From Pardosa pseudoannulata (Eukaryota; Arthropoda; Arachnida; Araneae; Lycosidae): a DNA stretch of 64,000 nt. Positions 11,362 to 21,985 of the stretch are shown here, one piece after another. The stretch's first letter is position 1; each line of letters opens with the position of its first letter. The notes under the pieces are model-generated. The model was not told where the DNA came from. It was given only the letters and a program-made list of their open reading frames with translations, and searched no databases. The stretch spans positions 94,774,801-94,838,800 of the forward strand of contig CM063498.1 in assembly GCA_032207245.1 (NCBI GenBank), in the 5' to 3' direction. The position numbers and the translations under genes were made by a program.

Positions 11362-12129
11362 TGATTGAGATATCAGAGTTGAAGCACGTCACCTAAGTGT
11401 TATTTCAGTTCCTCCTGTCTAAGGGCAAAATTTTTTCAAATTAATATCCCTCTAAAAATGTTTAATTTGTATTGTACAATTAATAAGTGCATAAAAAATG
11501 TTTTTGTTTTTTTTTTCACTTCCGAAACTTGCAACATCTTCCGGTTTATTTAAAAAGTGTCACTAAAAAAGTACATTTTTCTTTGGGGGGGGATTTAACA
11601 TAAATGATAGCATTTATAGAGAAAGTGCATGTTTGTAAAGAAATATTAGTGCTGATTACAACTCCACTTTTCGTTGGCAAAACATTGCTTGTTTTCATTG
11701 TGTCTTGAGCTTCGATATGGATCACGTATACAATAAAACTAAATTTTATTTAACGGAAGGGGGAGGAAACATCAGAAACTGGACAAGTAATTCAAACTAG
11801 ATTTTATTAGCACTTACAAAATTATATATTTTTAAAAATAATTAAGCAATTTACACAGTACTATTAAGTTTCATAATCAAAGTATAACTACTATGATTAT
11901 GTTAACAGGCACAATAAACTATTACATAAATATGAATCTAATAAAAATGTGCAAAACCTGATCATTTCAAGGACAAAAAATAATTACATTTATAGATACA
12001 GTACTTGCCCAAAAAAGCATAAAAAATACATTAGAAATATGGAAAAAACAGTAATAATAATAAAACAATTTTGGAGTATAATAAAGTTATATAATCTATT
12101 GCATTACAGAAAGGTTAACGTTTTATTAC
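11362..12129. other. Intergenic, nothing recognised
   Basis: AT-rich sequence without a convincing gene or repeat boundary. Short open frames here have no family resemblance. Confidence 0.4.
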
Positions 12130-12305
12130 CATTCTGAAAATGTTTACCGTAAATTCTCGAATAAGAACTTGGAGTCCAGTCTTGCCTTTTCATAGCTTTA
12201 ACAAAAACATTTGCAATGTAGTATATTTAGGAAAGCAATAAAATCCAATATTTTCGCCTCTTTTGAAACACTTAGTACAGCCATACGAACACCAGTTTGT
12301 TACTA
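12130..12305 (-). pseudogene. THAP zinc-finger domain relic
   Basis: Minus-strand translation gives NWCSYGCTKCFKRGENIGFY then CFPK, which fits the start of a THAP domain (Cys-x4-Cys and the FP signature). After a one-base shift it continues VFVKAMKRQDWTPSSYSRIY then GKHFQNG, which fits the rest (W, the P-S-YSRI turn, and the final H-F). The third zinc ligand, normally Cys in 'YSRICS.HF', is changed (RIYGKHF), and the frame is broken. THAP domains occur in cellular proteins and in P-element transposases. No transposase part was recognised beyond it, so I cannot say which this was. Confidence 0.6.
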
Positions 12306-14689
12306 TTTTCAGATAATTGACAAAATTAAAAACCCAATAAGAAGCACAATTCGTGGAAAATTCAAATATTTTGCATCGAGGAAGTTGAGCTTCAAGTTTT
12401 GCTGCCTCTGATGTCATGCGCCTATTCTCTATAGCTAATTTGTTTAGTCTGTTTGGTGCAATATGAGATTTTTTTTTTCAAGAGTGCTCTGTATTTAAAA
12501 CTTCAACGTCTAAACAGCAGACCTTTTAAAAGATTGTTGCAACTTTTAAATATTATTTGGAATTTAATTTGTTTTTTAAAAAACAGAATTGTTTGTAATA
12601 CCGTAAAATTATCTCTACTCAAAAGAAATCTGGCATTCAAGCCAGACGTCTTTTACGTCATATGTTATCGAAATTTAAGTTATGTTTATGTTTGGGAATC
12701 ACTGCTTTTGTAAACTATCACTTTAGGTTGTTAGTCATGTGTCTTTTCAGATTTGAATTCATTAACATTTAATGAAATGACAACTTTGTTTCTGTTTGTG
12801 TTTCTATTATAAAGTTATTTTTTCACTCTTCTTTGTTTTATTATGCAGATGTTTTCGTCAAATTAGGATTTTAAAGTCAAATTTTATGATAACATGTACA
12901 ATTTAAATTTGAAAACTTTCTTATCAAGGATCAGGGATACTGGCTGAATACAAAATATTAAACTTTTTTTTATCAATCGCGTGCAATGAATGATAAATAT
13001 TTTGTTTATGTTGAAATTCATTAAGTTCTTCTATTATATTAGAAAAATGTTAAATAATATTTGAAATTATTATGATACAACAGAAGTTAATTCTCTGGTT
13101 TTTCAGCGATGACTGATTTCTTTTATGTGTAGTAGTATATCTGGATTGACATTTTTATGACAGATTTCAAATAATTACAATAATTGTATTATTTTACATA
13201 ACTAGAGATAGAAATATTATTAAAAATCCCTTCTCTGCGATATTTTTTTTTACTTATAGAAATTTTATTATGTATATAATTTTAGTTCAAAAGAGTGAAT
13301 AATTTCTTAGTTTTTTTTCTTTCCTTATCCCAATTTAAGTTGTAGCCCTTATACTTAGCTAATGCTGTGTATGTTTGTAGCATTTTCTTACTATCCCTCC
13401 CCAAATTAACTTAACTGTTGTTTAATTTCCCAAACTTTTACATTTGCTTTAAAAATTATTTTTGAATGAAACAATACTGTGTAATGCCTATTTATTCATG
13501 GTAATATAAATCATGAATGACATATAGAATTTATCTAAATATTGTGAGAGCCTTGGGTTGTAATAATGAAAATAGTTATTCCTTTCATATTAAAATATAA
13601 ATCTCATGTAACATAAAGAAGGATATAAATCTAAGTAACAATTTACTTCACTCTTCCATATTTTTTATATACTTTTTTACATTCTTTATAAATTAATAAT
13701 ATATTTAAAACTATAGTACTGCTCATTTCAAAAATTTTTCCATTGATAGATTCAAAAATGGGAAACCTTATCCAATTTCTATAGATCTAGAATACAGACA
13801 CAGTAGTGGGGACATTTATTATTCAAGATAAATTTATAATTTAATAAATTATGAAAAAAATATAATTTTAAGATAAATTGTATTAATAATATTTTTATGC
13901 AAACCAAATAATAGGTAAATAATGCACAAAGTTTATAAATTCTGTGATTAAGAGTTTGCAGGTATAAAAATTCTTTATTAAAATCGCTAAATTACTAAAA
14001 TTCCTTATTAGATTCTTTCTTAAAGTCAATGTAATCTTTTGGTATTACATTTTGCTGACCATTTTTTCATAATTAGAAATACTCTGAACTCCGTATTACC
14101 GAAAGGCATTACAAATTTTATTTTAATAGGTGTATATTTGATAGTTATTAAATTTTAGCAAATAACCTGGAAAAAAGGATAAACTGGCCTGGACGCACAA
14201 ACTGTATTTTCAAACTGGAAATTTCTGTTCAAATCAGAAAATCTAGTAAATTTAATTAAAATTATAAATATGTAATTTTCATCAATTTTTTTTCAAACAT
14301 TTATGTTTCTTTTCTAATTACTAATTGAATTCAAAATTAAAAGAATAATTTCTTGAAAACCTTGTTATTTTAAAAAGTCATGGATGTACAGCAGCTGGCA
14401 AATGGAATATTACTAGTGGTAATCATGGTGCCTAGGGCCCTCACAGTTAAGGACTTATGTTATAGAATACATAAGAACCCCATGTCAATTTTATCCATTG
14501 TAAAGTTTAAGAATATCCCTGAGCTAACTTTATAGCTGATTCTTAAATTCATGAATAAAAGAAGTACAGTTGTAAGACTTGTGTCTACTCAGTTTTTACA
14601 AGAAATTTAGTAGTAAGTTTTTTGAAGGACCAATAGCTTATCTAATTAAAGTTCTGCTCTTTTAAAAATGCTATATAGAAATGATTTTT
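12306..14689. other. Intergenic, nothing recognised
   Basis: AT-rich, without recognisable genes, RNA genes or clear transposon ends. Confidence 0.4.
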
Positions 14690-14760
14690 TTAACACTATG
14701 GTCTACTTTTTATTGCTGCACAGGTACTAATGAGACTAGGACCTACTAATTAAAGTGGTT
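14690..14760 (-). repeat. SINE 3' fragment
   Basis: 'cactatggtctactttttat' and 'gcacaggtactaatgagact', then 'aggacctactaattaaag', are the reverse complement of the SINE family's 3' half. Confidence 0.5.
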
Positions 14761-14831
14761 ATATACTGGCCATATTATATTCCATTTACTTCATGTTAAT
14801 CTATGGGAAAAATTATTCTGGTCAGTTTGTC

Positions 14832-15074
14832 TTTAAAGATTCCTTTAAACAAATTTTACTGTGCCATAGAGCAGAAAAATCTTGAAGGTAATGCATGACC
14901 AAAATTTCTAGAAAGAGTGAGAAAAATGTGTTTAATTTTAAATTATTTGTGAAAATTTTACATAGGTCACAAATAATGAAATTTTGCTGACATAAATTTT
15001 AGATAGGTCACTCATAACCCTGGAGAATTTTCTGCTCTATTCTCTGATAAAATTTACTTAAAGAAATCTTTAAA
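14832..15074. mobile_element. Long-TIR MITE, copy I
   Basis: The left arm reads tttaaagattcctttaaac, then aaattttactgtgcc and atagagcagaaaa. The right arm, reversed, reads tttaaagatttctttaagta, then aattttatcagagaat and agagcagaaaattctc. Weaker inverted similarity continues outward (ctatgggaaaaatt to the left, tttccctataagtc to the right), so the true element may span about 14790-15122. Related units are at 39724-39984 and 45377-45717. Confidence 0.55.
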
Positions 15075-15479
15075 TAAAAACGGCTCAGAAATTTACCTAT
15101 TTTCCCTATAAGTCAACATAGATCTACAGCAAATATGCCAAATTCAAAGGCTAATATCAATCAAATAAAAGTTTTGTCAGTCATAAAAAATAAAAACTTT
15201 AATTTTTATTAAAATGTAAATTTGTTTTAGCAGTTTAGTATGTGAAAGAAAAATTGAACATATGTGTGTACTCAAAGAGTAATGCATATTAAACATAACT
15301 GGCTTAAAATTTGAAAATTGAAGAGGACAAACAGTGTAGCAAGAAATATTGAAATTCAACTGTAAAATTTATAGAAATACTTTTGTTAGATACTGTTGTA
15401 TTAGGTAGGTCACAAAACTGTTTTCTTTGAACCACATGCAGCTATTAGATCATGAGTTTGACATCCTTGATCTAGAGTG

Positions 15480-15605
15480 ATCCAATATAGTTGGTATCCA
15501 ACCACTTTAAAGTCAATTCTAAATGGATAATACCTATGCAACAGTGGGATTTGAACTGCAGGCTTTCATACCAAGAGGCAGTGCATTACTATTTGACCAT
15601 TATGT
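15480..15605 (-). repeat. tRNA-derived SINE, degraded
   Basis: On the minus strand a head with 'ggtcaaatagtaatgcactg', the B-box-like 'cagttcaaatcccactg', then 'gcataggtattatccat' and 'gactttaaagtggttgg' follow the SINE order. The 3' tail is missing. Confidence 0.55.
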
Positions 15606-15778
15606 GGTATAATTCTTACACTTGGTTATTAAAATATGTTGTTCATATATTCATTTGTATTTAGCAGTTTTCCATATTTTAATCTTTAGTTTTTTGTAGG
15701 GACTCATTATGTAAAACCATAAATCGGTTTGGATAAAACTGTCTTTGGATTTAAATAAAGTTTAGTTCTGAAGGAAAT

Positions 15779-15819
15779 AAACAAAATGTTAGCAATGTTC
15801 ATTGACTAACATTTTGTTT
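15779..15819. repeat. Near-perfect hairpin
   Basis: Arms aaacaaaatgttagcaatg and cattg-a-ctaacattttgttt pair over 19 bases, with one bulged A at 15805 and a two-base TT turn. Confidence 0.8.
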
Positions 15820-16149
15820 TTTCTTTTATTTAAGTTTATTTACATTTCATCAATAGTTGCTATATAGTTCTATTTGACATTAAGGGATTTTATAAAGTTT
15901 TAGGTTTAATTATTTTAGCTATTTAAAGAAATATTGTAATTTTGAGGTTAAAAGAATATCATTTGAGGCAAGGTTTAAGTTTTTTAAAGAGTTAAAAAAA
16001 AAACTAATTACAAAGCACTTTCTTCAGGATCATGTTTAATTTCCCCATTTTTTTTTCATAATTCAGCATTCATTCATTTCATACTGTATCTATGTTTGTA
16101 ACTTTAATAATAGCCCCAAATAGATTCAAAATTATTCTCTATGAGGAGA

Positions 16150-16235
16150 CAGCATTAACACATCTTATTCTTTGGGAATTGAACCTAAGTCTACTTGTGA
16201 AAATTCATGGTGCTAACCACTAAACAGTGCTTGAT
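16150..16235 (-). repeat. tRNA-like SINE head fragment
   Basis: The minus strand reads 'tttagtggttagcaccatg' and, about 25 bases on, 'taggttcaattccc'. These resemble a tRNA A and B box at normal spacing. It lacks a pairing acceptor stem, so it is a SINE head or tRNA relic. Confidence 0.4.
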
Positions 16236-16630
16236 GAATATTTCACTTTATGTAAATATTAATACTTTATGTTTAGAAATATTATCAATATGGGTTTTTA
16301 GACTATGTGTTAGTAGAAAGAACAGAAGTATAATATTCAGTGTAAAGTTTACTTGCGTAATTTTTAAAACTAAACTCTTACATTTTTTCTTATTCAGTTA
16401 AATTTCATCATATATTATTAATACAGATTTATAATTAAATTCATTTCCTCTTGTTTCATAATAAGTTAATAAGTTTCATAAATAGTTAATTTAAAAAAAT
16501 AATTTTGACTGATTTTTTTGGTAAAAACTATTTTTAAAAAATCAAAAAAATGAAATTTAAGGACATGATTTTATATAAATACCTGCTACCTAGTTATGTT
16601 AATATCAAAGTAATTTTAATTTTCTTTTTT

Positions 16631-16632
16631 AG
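16631..16632 (+). promoter_or_regulatory. Probable splice acceptor in the HELQ 5' UTR
   Basis: A pyrimidine tract (tttctttttt) ends in AG just 32 bases before the HELQ ATG. A non-coding first exon probably lies upstream. It could not be placed. Confidence 0.45.
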
Positions 16633-16643
16633 GTAAATATATA

Positions 16644-16658
16644 ATGTTCAGTTGGTAA
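16644..16658 (+). promoter_or_regulatory. Short upstream ORF before HELQ
   Basis: ATG TTC AGT TGG TAA (MFSW) ends 6 bases before the HELQ start codon and in the same frame. If the mRNA begins upstream of it, it could reduce HELQ translation. Its stop also rules out an N-terminal extension of HELQ within this exon. Confidence 0.5.
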
Positions 16659-16664
16659 GAAGAA

Positions 16665-19508
16665 ATGAATACAACAAATTTAGTACCTGTAGATCCATTA
16701 ACTGAACAAGCAAATGAAATTTTTACTACATCAACTCCAGTTTCTAAGAAGCATAACAATAGTATAAGTGAGCATAAATTATTAAGTCAATTTAGTTTTA
16801 TGTCCGAATTCATTGATGCAGATTTCTCTGAAAACTTATCTGATGAACTTCATTTGAATGAAGTAAAAAACAAGTACTTGGATTCAGAAAGTAATGAAAA
16901 TAAACTAGCAAACATTAATGAAAAGAATGAACATGATGGTTTAATATTTTCTCATTCACAAGCTACACCCAGTATAAATTCTAATTTTCTAAAGAGCGGT
17001 ATTCATGATTTGTCTCCAATTTCAAGTAATAGCATTTCATCACACATAATTAAACGATTAAAATCTAATACTTCATCTACTCGAAGCATTTCATTCCATG
17101 AATTAAAGCAGAAGAATCTTTTATTTGCATTAGATGATGCACAGGAAATTCATGACCAGTTGTCTAACAGTGCTATTGGTCCTTTCTATGGATTACCATC
17201 TAAAACTGAATGGTTGCTTAAATGTCATAGAGGTATTGATGAGCTGTATGAATGGCAAAAAGAATGCTTGACTTTACCAGCTATCAAAACACGTTCAAAT
17301 CTTATATATTCTCTACCTACCAGTGGTGGCAAAACACTTGTAGCTGAAATTTTAATAATGAAAGAGTTACTTTGTCATTTAAAAAATTCTATCCTTGTTC
17401 TGCCATTTGTTTCCTTAGTGCAGGAAAAGGTAAGAGGACTTGCAGCTTTTGCTGTTGACCTAGATTTTGTAATAGAAGAATATGCTGGAATAAAAGGTAT
17501 TTTTCCTCCCCGTAGAAGGAGAAAACGACACACACTTTATATTTGTACTATAGAAAAAGCTCACTCTCTTATAAATTCCTTGATTGAAAATCAACGTTTA
17601 CAAGAAATTGGCTTAATTGTTGTGGATGAATTACATATGATTGGGGAAACAGGAGGGAGAGGAGCTGTTCTTGAAAGTTTGCTGGCAAAGTTAATGTTTT
17701 TAGCTAAAGACATACAAATAATAGGCATGAGTGCTACACTTAGTAACATGAAGGATATACAGCAGTTTCTTAAAGCTGAAATTTATGAAAAAAACTTTAG
17801 ACCTGTTGAGCTTAGGGAATACTTAAAAATTGGTACCGATTTATATGAACTGACAAACAGGCAGGCAAAAGAATGGAGTTTTGTTAAACATTTGGATTTC
17901 AACTATTCAAAAGAAATGAAGATGCGTGACCCTGATATGATTACTGGTTTTGTAATGGAAGTAATACCTCAAAGTTCTTGTTTGATATTTTGTCCTACAA
18001 AGAAACATTGTGAAAATGTTACTAATACTGTTTGTCATTTACTTCCCAATTCTATTTTAGAACATAAAAAGGATGAGAAAGCTGCACTTTTGAAAGCAAT
18101 ATCTGAAGAAGGCAATGGTAATATTTGTAATGTTTTAAAATTTTCGATTCCATTTGGCTTAGCCTATCACCATAGTGGATTAACTATGGAAGAACGAAAA
18201 TTAATTGAAGAAGCTTATCTAAATGGTACATTATGCTGTTTAGCTTGCACTTCTACTCTTGCAGCTGGAGTCAATTTACCAGCAAGACGAGTTATTCTGA
18301 GAGCTCCGTATGTGGGAATAGATTTTATTTCTTATAGTCGTTATAAACAAATGGTAGGTCGGGCAGGCAGAGCAGGTATGGATAATAGTGGAGAAAGTAT
18401 TTTGATGATAAAGGAAACTGATAAAACAAAAATAGAGAACCTTTTTTCATCAAATATTGATGTCTGTCAAAGTAATTATTTAACAGAACCTGAAAGGTTA
18501 CAAATGCTGTTACTCAATTTAGTAGGTCTGGGTATTGCAAATAATATGTCAGATATTTACAAGTTTATGAATCATACTCTGCTAGCTGTGCAGAGTCGAA
18601 ATAGTGGTTCAACTCCTAGTAGCATATTTCAAGACACTATTGATATATTATGTGATAATGGATTAGTTCAATATAATCTCACAGATGCATCTAGGTTTCT
18701 TATAACAGACCTTGGTAAAGCAGCCTATCGAGGCAATGTAGATATTGGGACTATGCATGAATTTATTAAACGACTAAAAACTGGTTTAAATGGACTTGTT
18801 CTTCATTCACATTTACATCTTCTTTATCTGGTAACTCCTACTGAATTTTTTTCAGCTATTCCTTTACTGACTGATCTTTTATTTGATAAATATAACACAT
18901 TAAATACTGAAGATTTAGCTGCAGCTGAACAAATCGGAGTCACAGAACAAATGATAATGTTAATGGTAAGTGGCAGATCATTTGAAAAAAACAAAGCTAA
19001 TTTACATCATTTCTACCTAACTCTTGTGTTGTATGATATATGGCGGCAAAACTCAGTTTGGCAAGTGGCAAATAAATATAGAGTGCATCGTGGTGTAATT
19101 CAAAATCTGGTCAATAGTGCTAGTGCACTTGCTTCAACTCTCTCCAATTTCTGTCAGGAACTTGGTGAATACTGGGCTTATCAACAGTTACTACCAAATT
19201 TTGTAAAACAGCTTTCATATTGTGTAACTATTGAGCTTTTATCTCTGATGGAGATTCCCACTGTTAAGCGAGGAAGAGCTAAACAGTTGTTTATTTCTGG
19301 TTATAAAACAATAGTAGATGTAGCTAGAGCACATCCTAAAGAATTAGTACAAAAAATAAATCATATGCCCCATAAAATTGCAGAGCAAATTGTATCTTCT
19401 GCAAAAATGATTCTCCTAGAAAAAGCAGAAGCATTGAAAGAAGAAGCAGATATGCTAACTGAAGACTTTGATAAAAATTGTTCATTTTTTAATGAAATAG
19501 ATAAATAA
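16665..19508 (+). CDS. HELQ: HELQ, 3'-5' DNA helicase of the Ski2/Hel308 family
   Basis: A 947-residue protein in one exon. It resembles metazoan HELQ along its length after a poorly conserved Ser/Asn-rich N-terminus (about 1-165). Helicase motifs in order: Walker A PTSGGKT (218-224), DELH box (321-324), GMSAT (354-358), FCPTKKHCENV, AYHHSGL, motif V CTSTLAAGVNLPA (528-540) and motif VI QMVGRAGRAG (562-571). A helical C-terminus ends in a helix-hairpin-helix-like stretch (EIPTVKRGRAKQLFISGYKT). The family unwinds DNA in the 3'-5' direction and works with RAD51 paralogues and in crosslink and replication-fork repair. The start is fixed by an in-frame TAA at 16656-16658. All core motifs are intact and there is no stop, so it should be functional. 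Vertebrate HELQ is somewhat longer (about 1,100 aa) and has many introns, whereas here the coding part has none. Poly(A) hexamers follow at 19856 and 19874. Confidence 0.95.
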   Translation: MNTTNLVPVDPLTEQANEIFTTSTPVSKKHNNSISEHKLLSQFSFMSEFIDADFSENLSDELHLNEVKNKYLDSESNENKLANINEKNEHDGLIFSHSQATPSINSNFLKSGIHDLSPISSNSISSHIIKRLKSNTSSTRSISFHELKQKNLLFALDDAQEIHDQLSNSAIGPFYGLPSKTEWLLKCHRGIDELYEWQKECLTLPAIKTRSNLIYSLPTSGGKTLVAEILIMKELLCHLKNSILVLPFVSLVQEKVRGLAAFAVDLDFVIEEYAGIKGIFPPRRRRKRHTLYICTIEKAHSLINSLIENQRLQEIGLIVVDELHMIGETGGRGAVLESLLAKLMFLAKDIQIIGMSATLSNMKDIQQFLKAEIYEKNFRPVELREYLKIGTDLYELTNRQAKEWSFVKHLDFNYSKEMKMRDPDMITGFVMEVIPQSSCLIFCPTKKHCENVTNTVCHLLPNSILEHKKDEKAALLKAISEEGNGNICNVLKFSIPFGLAYHHSGLTMEERKLIEEAYLNGTLCCLACTSTLAAGVNLPARRVILRAPYVGIDFISYSRYKQMVGRAGRAGMDNSGESILMIKETDKTKIENLFSSNIDVCQSNYLTEPERLQMLLLNLVGLGIANNMSDIYKFMNHTLLAVQSRNSGSTPSSIFQDTIDILCDNGLVQYNLTDASRFLITDLGKAAYRGNVDIGTMHEFIKRLKTGLNGLVLHSHLHLLYLVTPTEFFSAIPLLTDLLFDKYNTLNTEDLAAAEQIGVTEQMIMLMVSGRSFEKNKANLHHFYLTLVLYDIWRQNSVWQVANKYRVHRGVIQNLVNSASALASTLSNFCQELGEYWAYQQLLPNFVKQLSYCVTIELLSLMEIPTVKRGRAKQLFISGYKTIVDVARAHPKELVQKINHMPHKIAEQIVSSAKMILLEKAEALKEEADMLTEDFDKNCSFFNEIDK

Positions 19509-19783
19509 GAACATATATATTGTCTGTGATATAAATTTTATTTTATTTTATGTAGTTATATGATGGAAAATTACATTATAAATGTATTTTTATGTTCACC
19601 AAGAGTAGATAAAATATAAAAAGGTATAGAAGTTTAAAAAGTTATGCATTTATAGTCAAATTTATAGTATATTACAGAGATGCAGAAATTGTTTTAAGGA
19701 CTAATATTTTTCCAGAACACAATTTGTTTTATCTTTAATTTTCCTGAAAGTGTCACCATATTTTCATTCCAGTTTAATTTCTT

Positions 19784-19826
19784 AATCATCAACATTGTAC
19801 TCTATTAGAATATAATGTTGATGATT
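19784..19826. repeat. Inverted repeat in the HELQ 3' UTR
   Basis: Arms aatcatcaacatt (19784-19796) and aatgttgatgatt (19814-19826) are perfect complements around a 17-base loop. It lies 30 bases before the first AATAAA, so it could be a 3' UTR stem-loop. No function is known. Confidence 0.6.
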
Positions 19827-19855
19827 GAGAACTCTTTTTAAGAGTATGACTTAAA

Positions 19856-19879
19856 AATAAAAATATTTATTCCAATAAA
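19856..19879 (+). terminator. HELQ polyadenylation signals
   Basis: Two AATAAA hexamers (19856-19861 and 19874-19879), about 350 bases past the stop. No closer canonical hexamer was noted. Confidence 0.55.
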
Positions 19880-21451
19880 AAAATACTTGTACATTGATGG
19901 ATTATATTAAGCAGTGACAACTTACTCCTGTAGTATTTGCTTCACTGCAAAGAAAATGGTAGGGAGCGGCATAAATATAGTCACTAACCAAAATATTTGT
20001 CACTGATGGCAATTAATTTGAATTAAAAAAAATAAACTTATGCAATAATTTCCTCTTAGCTTCTTGAATTTCCTTTAAATGTTGTTTACACATTTGGACA
20101 TATTCTGCACCTCTGATATATTGCATATGACTCAAAAAGCAGTATATCAATACATATAAATTATTTCTTGGAACTTATCATTAGTCATATTAACAGTATG
20201 ATATAACAGATATTTCTTTGTATAATGTAAGAGCTTTAATATTTATAACAAATATGCATTTATGAATTATAAATACAAACAGTTATTAAAAATCTTTTAA
20301 TAGTATTAGAATTATAAGAAATTTTAACTAATTTTTTAAATTTTGTATTAGAGCTATATTTTTCATAGCTGCAATGCCCTGATTTTAGCTTATAAGTTAA
20401 TGCTTTGTACAATTCCTTAGAAACAATGACAGTTCCTAACAATATTCCCAGACTTACTTCCTGTCAGAAAATCAAATAACAATGTTATTTCTCTTATACA
20501 CCTGGGCAGATATATCCTATTAACCACTTATTTTTATTTTAGAAAGAAAATCTATAATAGTTGAATATTCACCTTCTGATTTGGATGGAAATAACTAGTT
20601 AGTATATGTAATATGTGTACTAATTTCCATATTGAGCTTTTGATAGCTTATAAACTTGTTTTACTGTCTGTCCTCATTTAGATTTATAGTTAACTCTTAG
20701 TTATACTTGTTTCAAAATCGGTGCTGTGCAAAGACGTTAACAATTTTTCCTCTACTAAATTGGTTTAAATTTTCCATTATAATCATGTTTATAGAAACTT
20801 GTAAAACAAAATAATAAAAAATTGCATATTTTAGTAATTATTACAAATAGGCACATTGTCATATTAATTTTAAACAAATAGTTATCCTAACAGATGAATT
20901 TCAATGTGAATTATACTTCTGACATTTATGCATATGCAGTCATATAATGATAAAGAATATATTAATCAGAAATAGTAGCTTTTGAGATTTTTTGAATTGA
21001 ATACTGATGTTATATTAAGAAATTTCAATTTCAGTTAGACAAAATAATTACCAGGATGGTAAAATTTTAAATTTTTGGCAAGAAAATCTCATGACATAAT
21101 AAATGACGAGTTAAAAATATTTTTTAGAGAATGCATTCCTGTTCATTATATTTTATGCTGACATTTCTATGTGGATATTTTCTTTCTGTGAATCCATAAC
21201 CTGTATTTCTAATATAATTTCAAAAGTATTTTAACTATTTGAATAATCCTATCATATATTTTAGTGTATTTGTTAATATATTTAAATAAATTAGACATTT
21301 AAAATAACTTTGTAGCATTTTTTTAGAGTTATAATGGAATCTAAATGTGCTATAATGGAAGGACAAGTGTCTTGAAGTTAAACACTCTTCTGTTTATTTG
21401 CTCATGTCTCTCATCACATGACCTTCTAGATGACATCATAAAGCACTGATC
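19880..21451. other. Intergenic, nothing recognised
   Basis: AT-rich. No coding similarity, RNA gene or repeat boundary stands out. Confidence 0.4.
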
Positions 21452-21985
21452 CAGACATGCCAACTACTCCGGATTCTCCAGAGAAATGAGAAAATTCATT
21501 AACTCCGGAAACTTCTCAGATTGCTCCGGAAAATAACAAAACTATTGAACAGTTAAAAAGATTACAATTCAGCAATTAAATACAAAGTTTTGCAAAACAA
21601 TTATGCTGAATATTACTCTTTACACAGCACGTTAAAAGTTTTCAATACTGTGTGGAAAAACCAAACTGAATTTAGGTCAGATTCGAGTAAAGAAACTCTA
21701 GAATCCCTAATGACAGAAAATAGGAAATATTTGAATCAGGGTTAATGTTGTAGGAAATACTGCTTTGAAAAATAAGTTGTTAAAGCTAAAAAAGCTACTA
21801 ATAAATTTTTAAATACATAAATTTTAATTTACCTTTTACAATTTACTACTGTGCAAATAATTTAAATTTAATTTTAATTTAGAAACCAATAAGATATGTA
21901 CTTATGTATAATCTGTAATTAGCATGTTAAAATTTTAATCCACGCTGTTGCTCCTGACACAAGTGCGTGAATGTTGGCATATCTG
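21452..21985. mobile_element. Non-autonomous DNA transposon, 534 bp
   Basis: The termini are CAGACATGCCAAC on the left and, reversed, CAGATATGCCAAC on the right (12 of 13 identical). The six bases ctgatc lie directly outside both ends, giving a perfect 6-bp target duplication. There is no transposase inside. The left part has repeated 'ctccgga' motifs. Confidence 0.65.
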
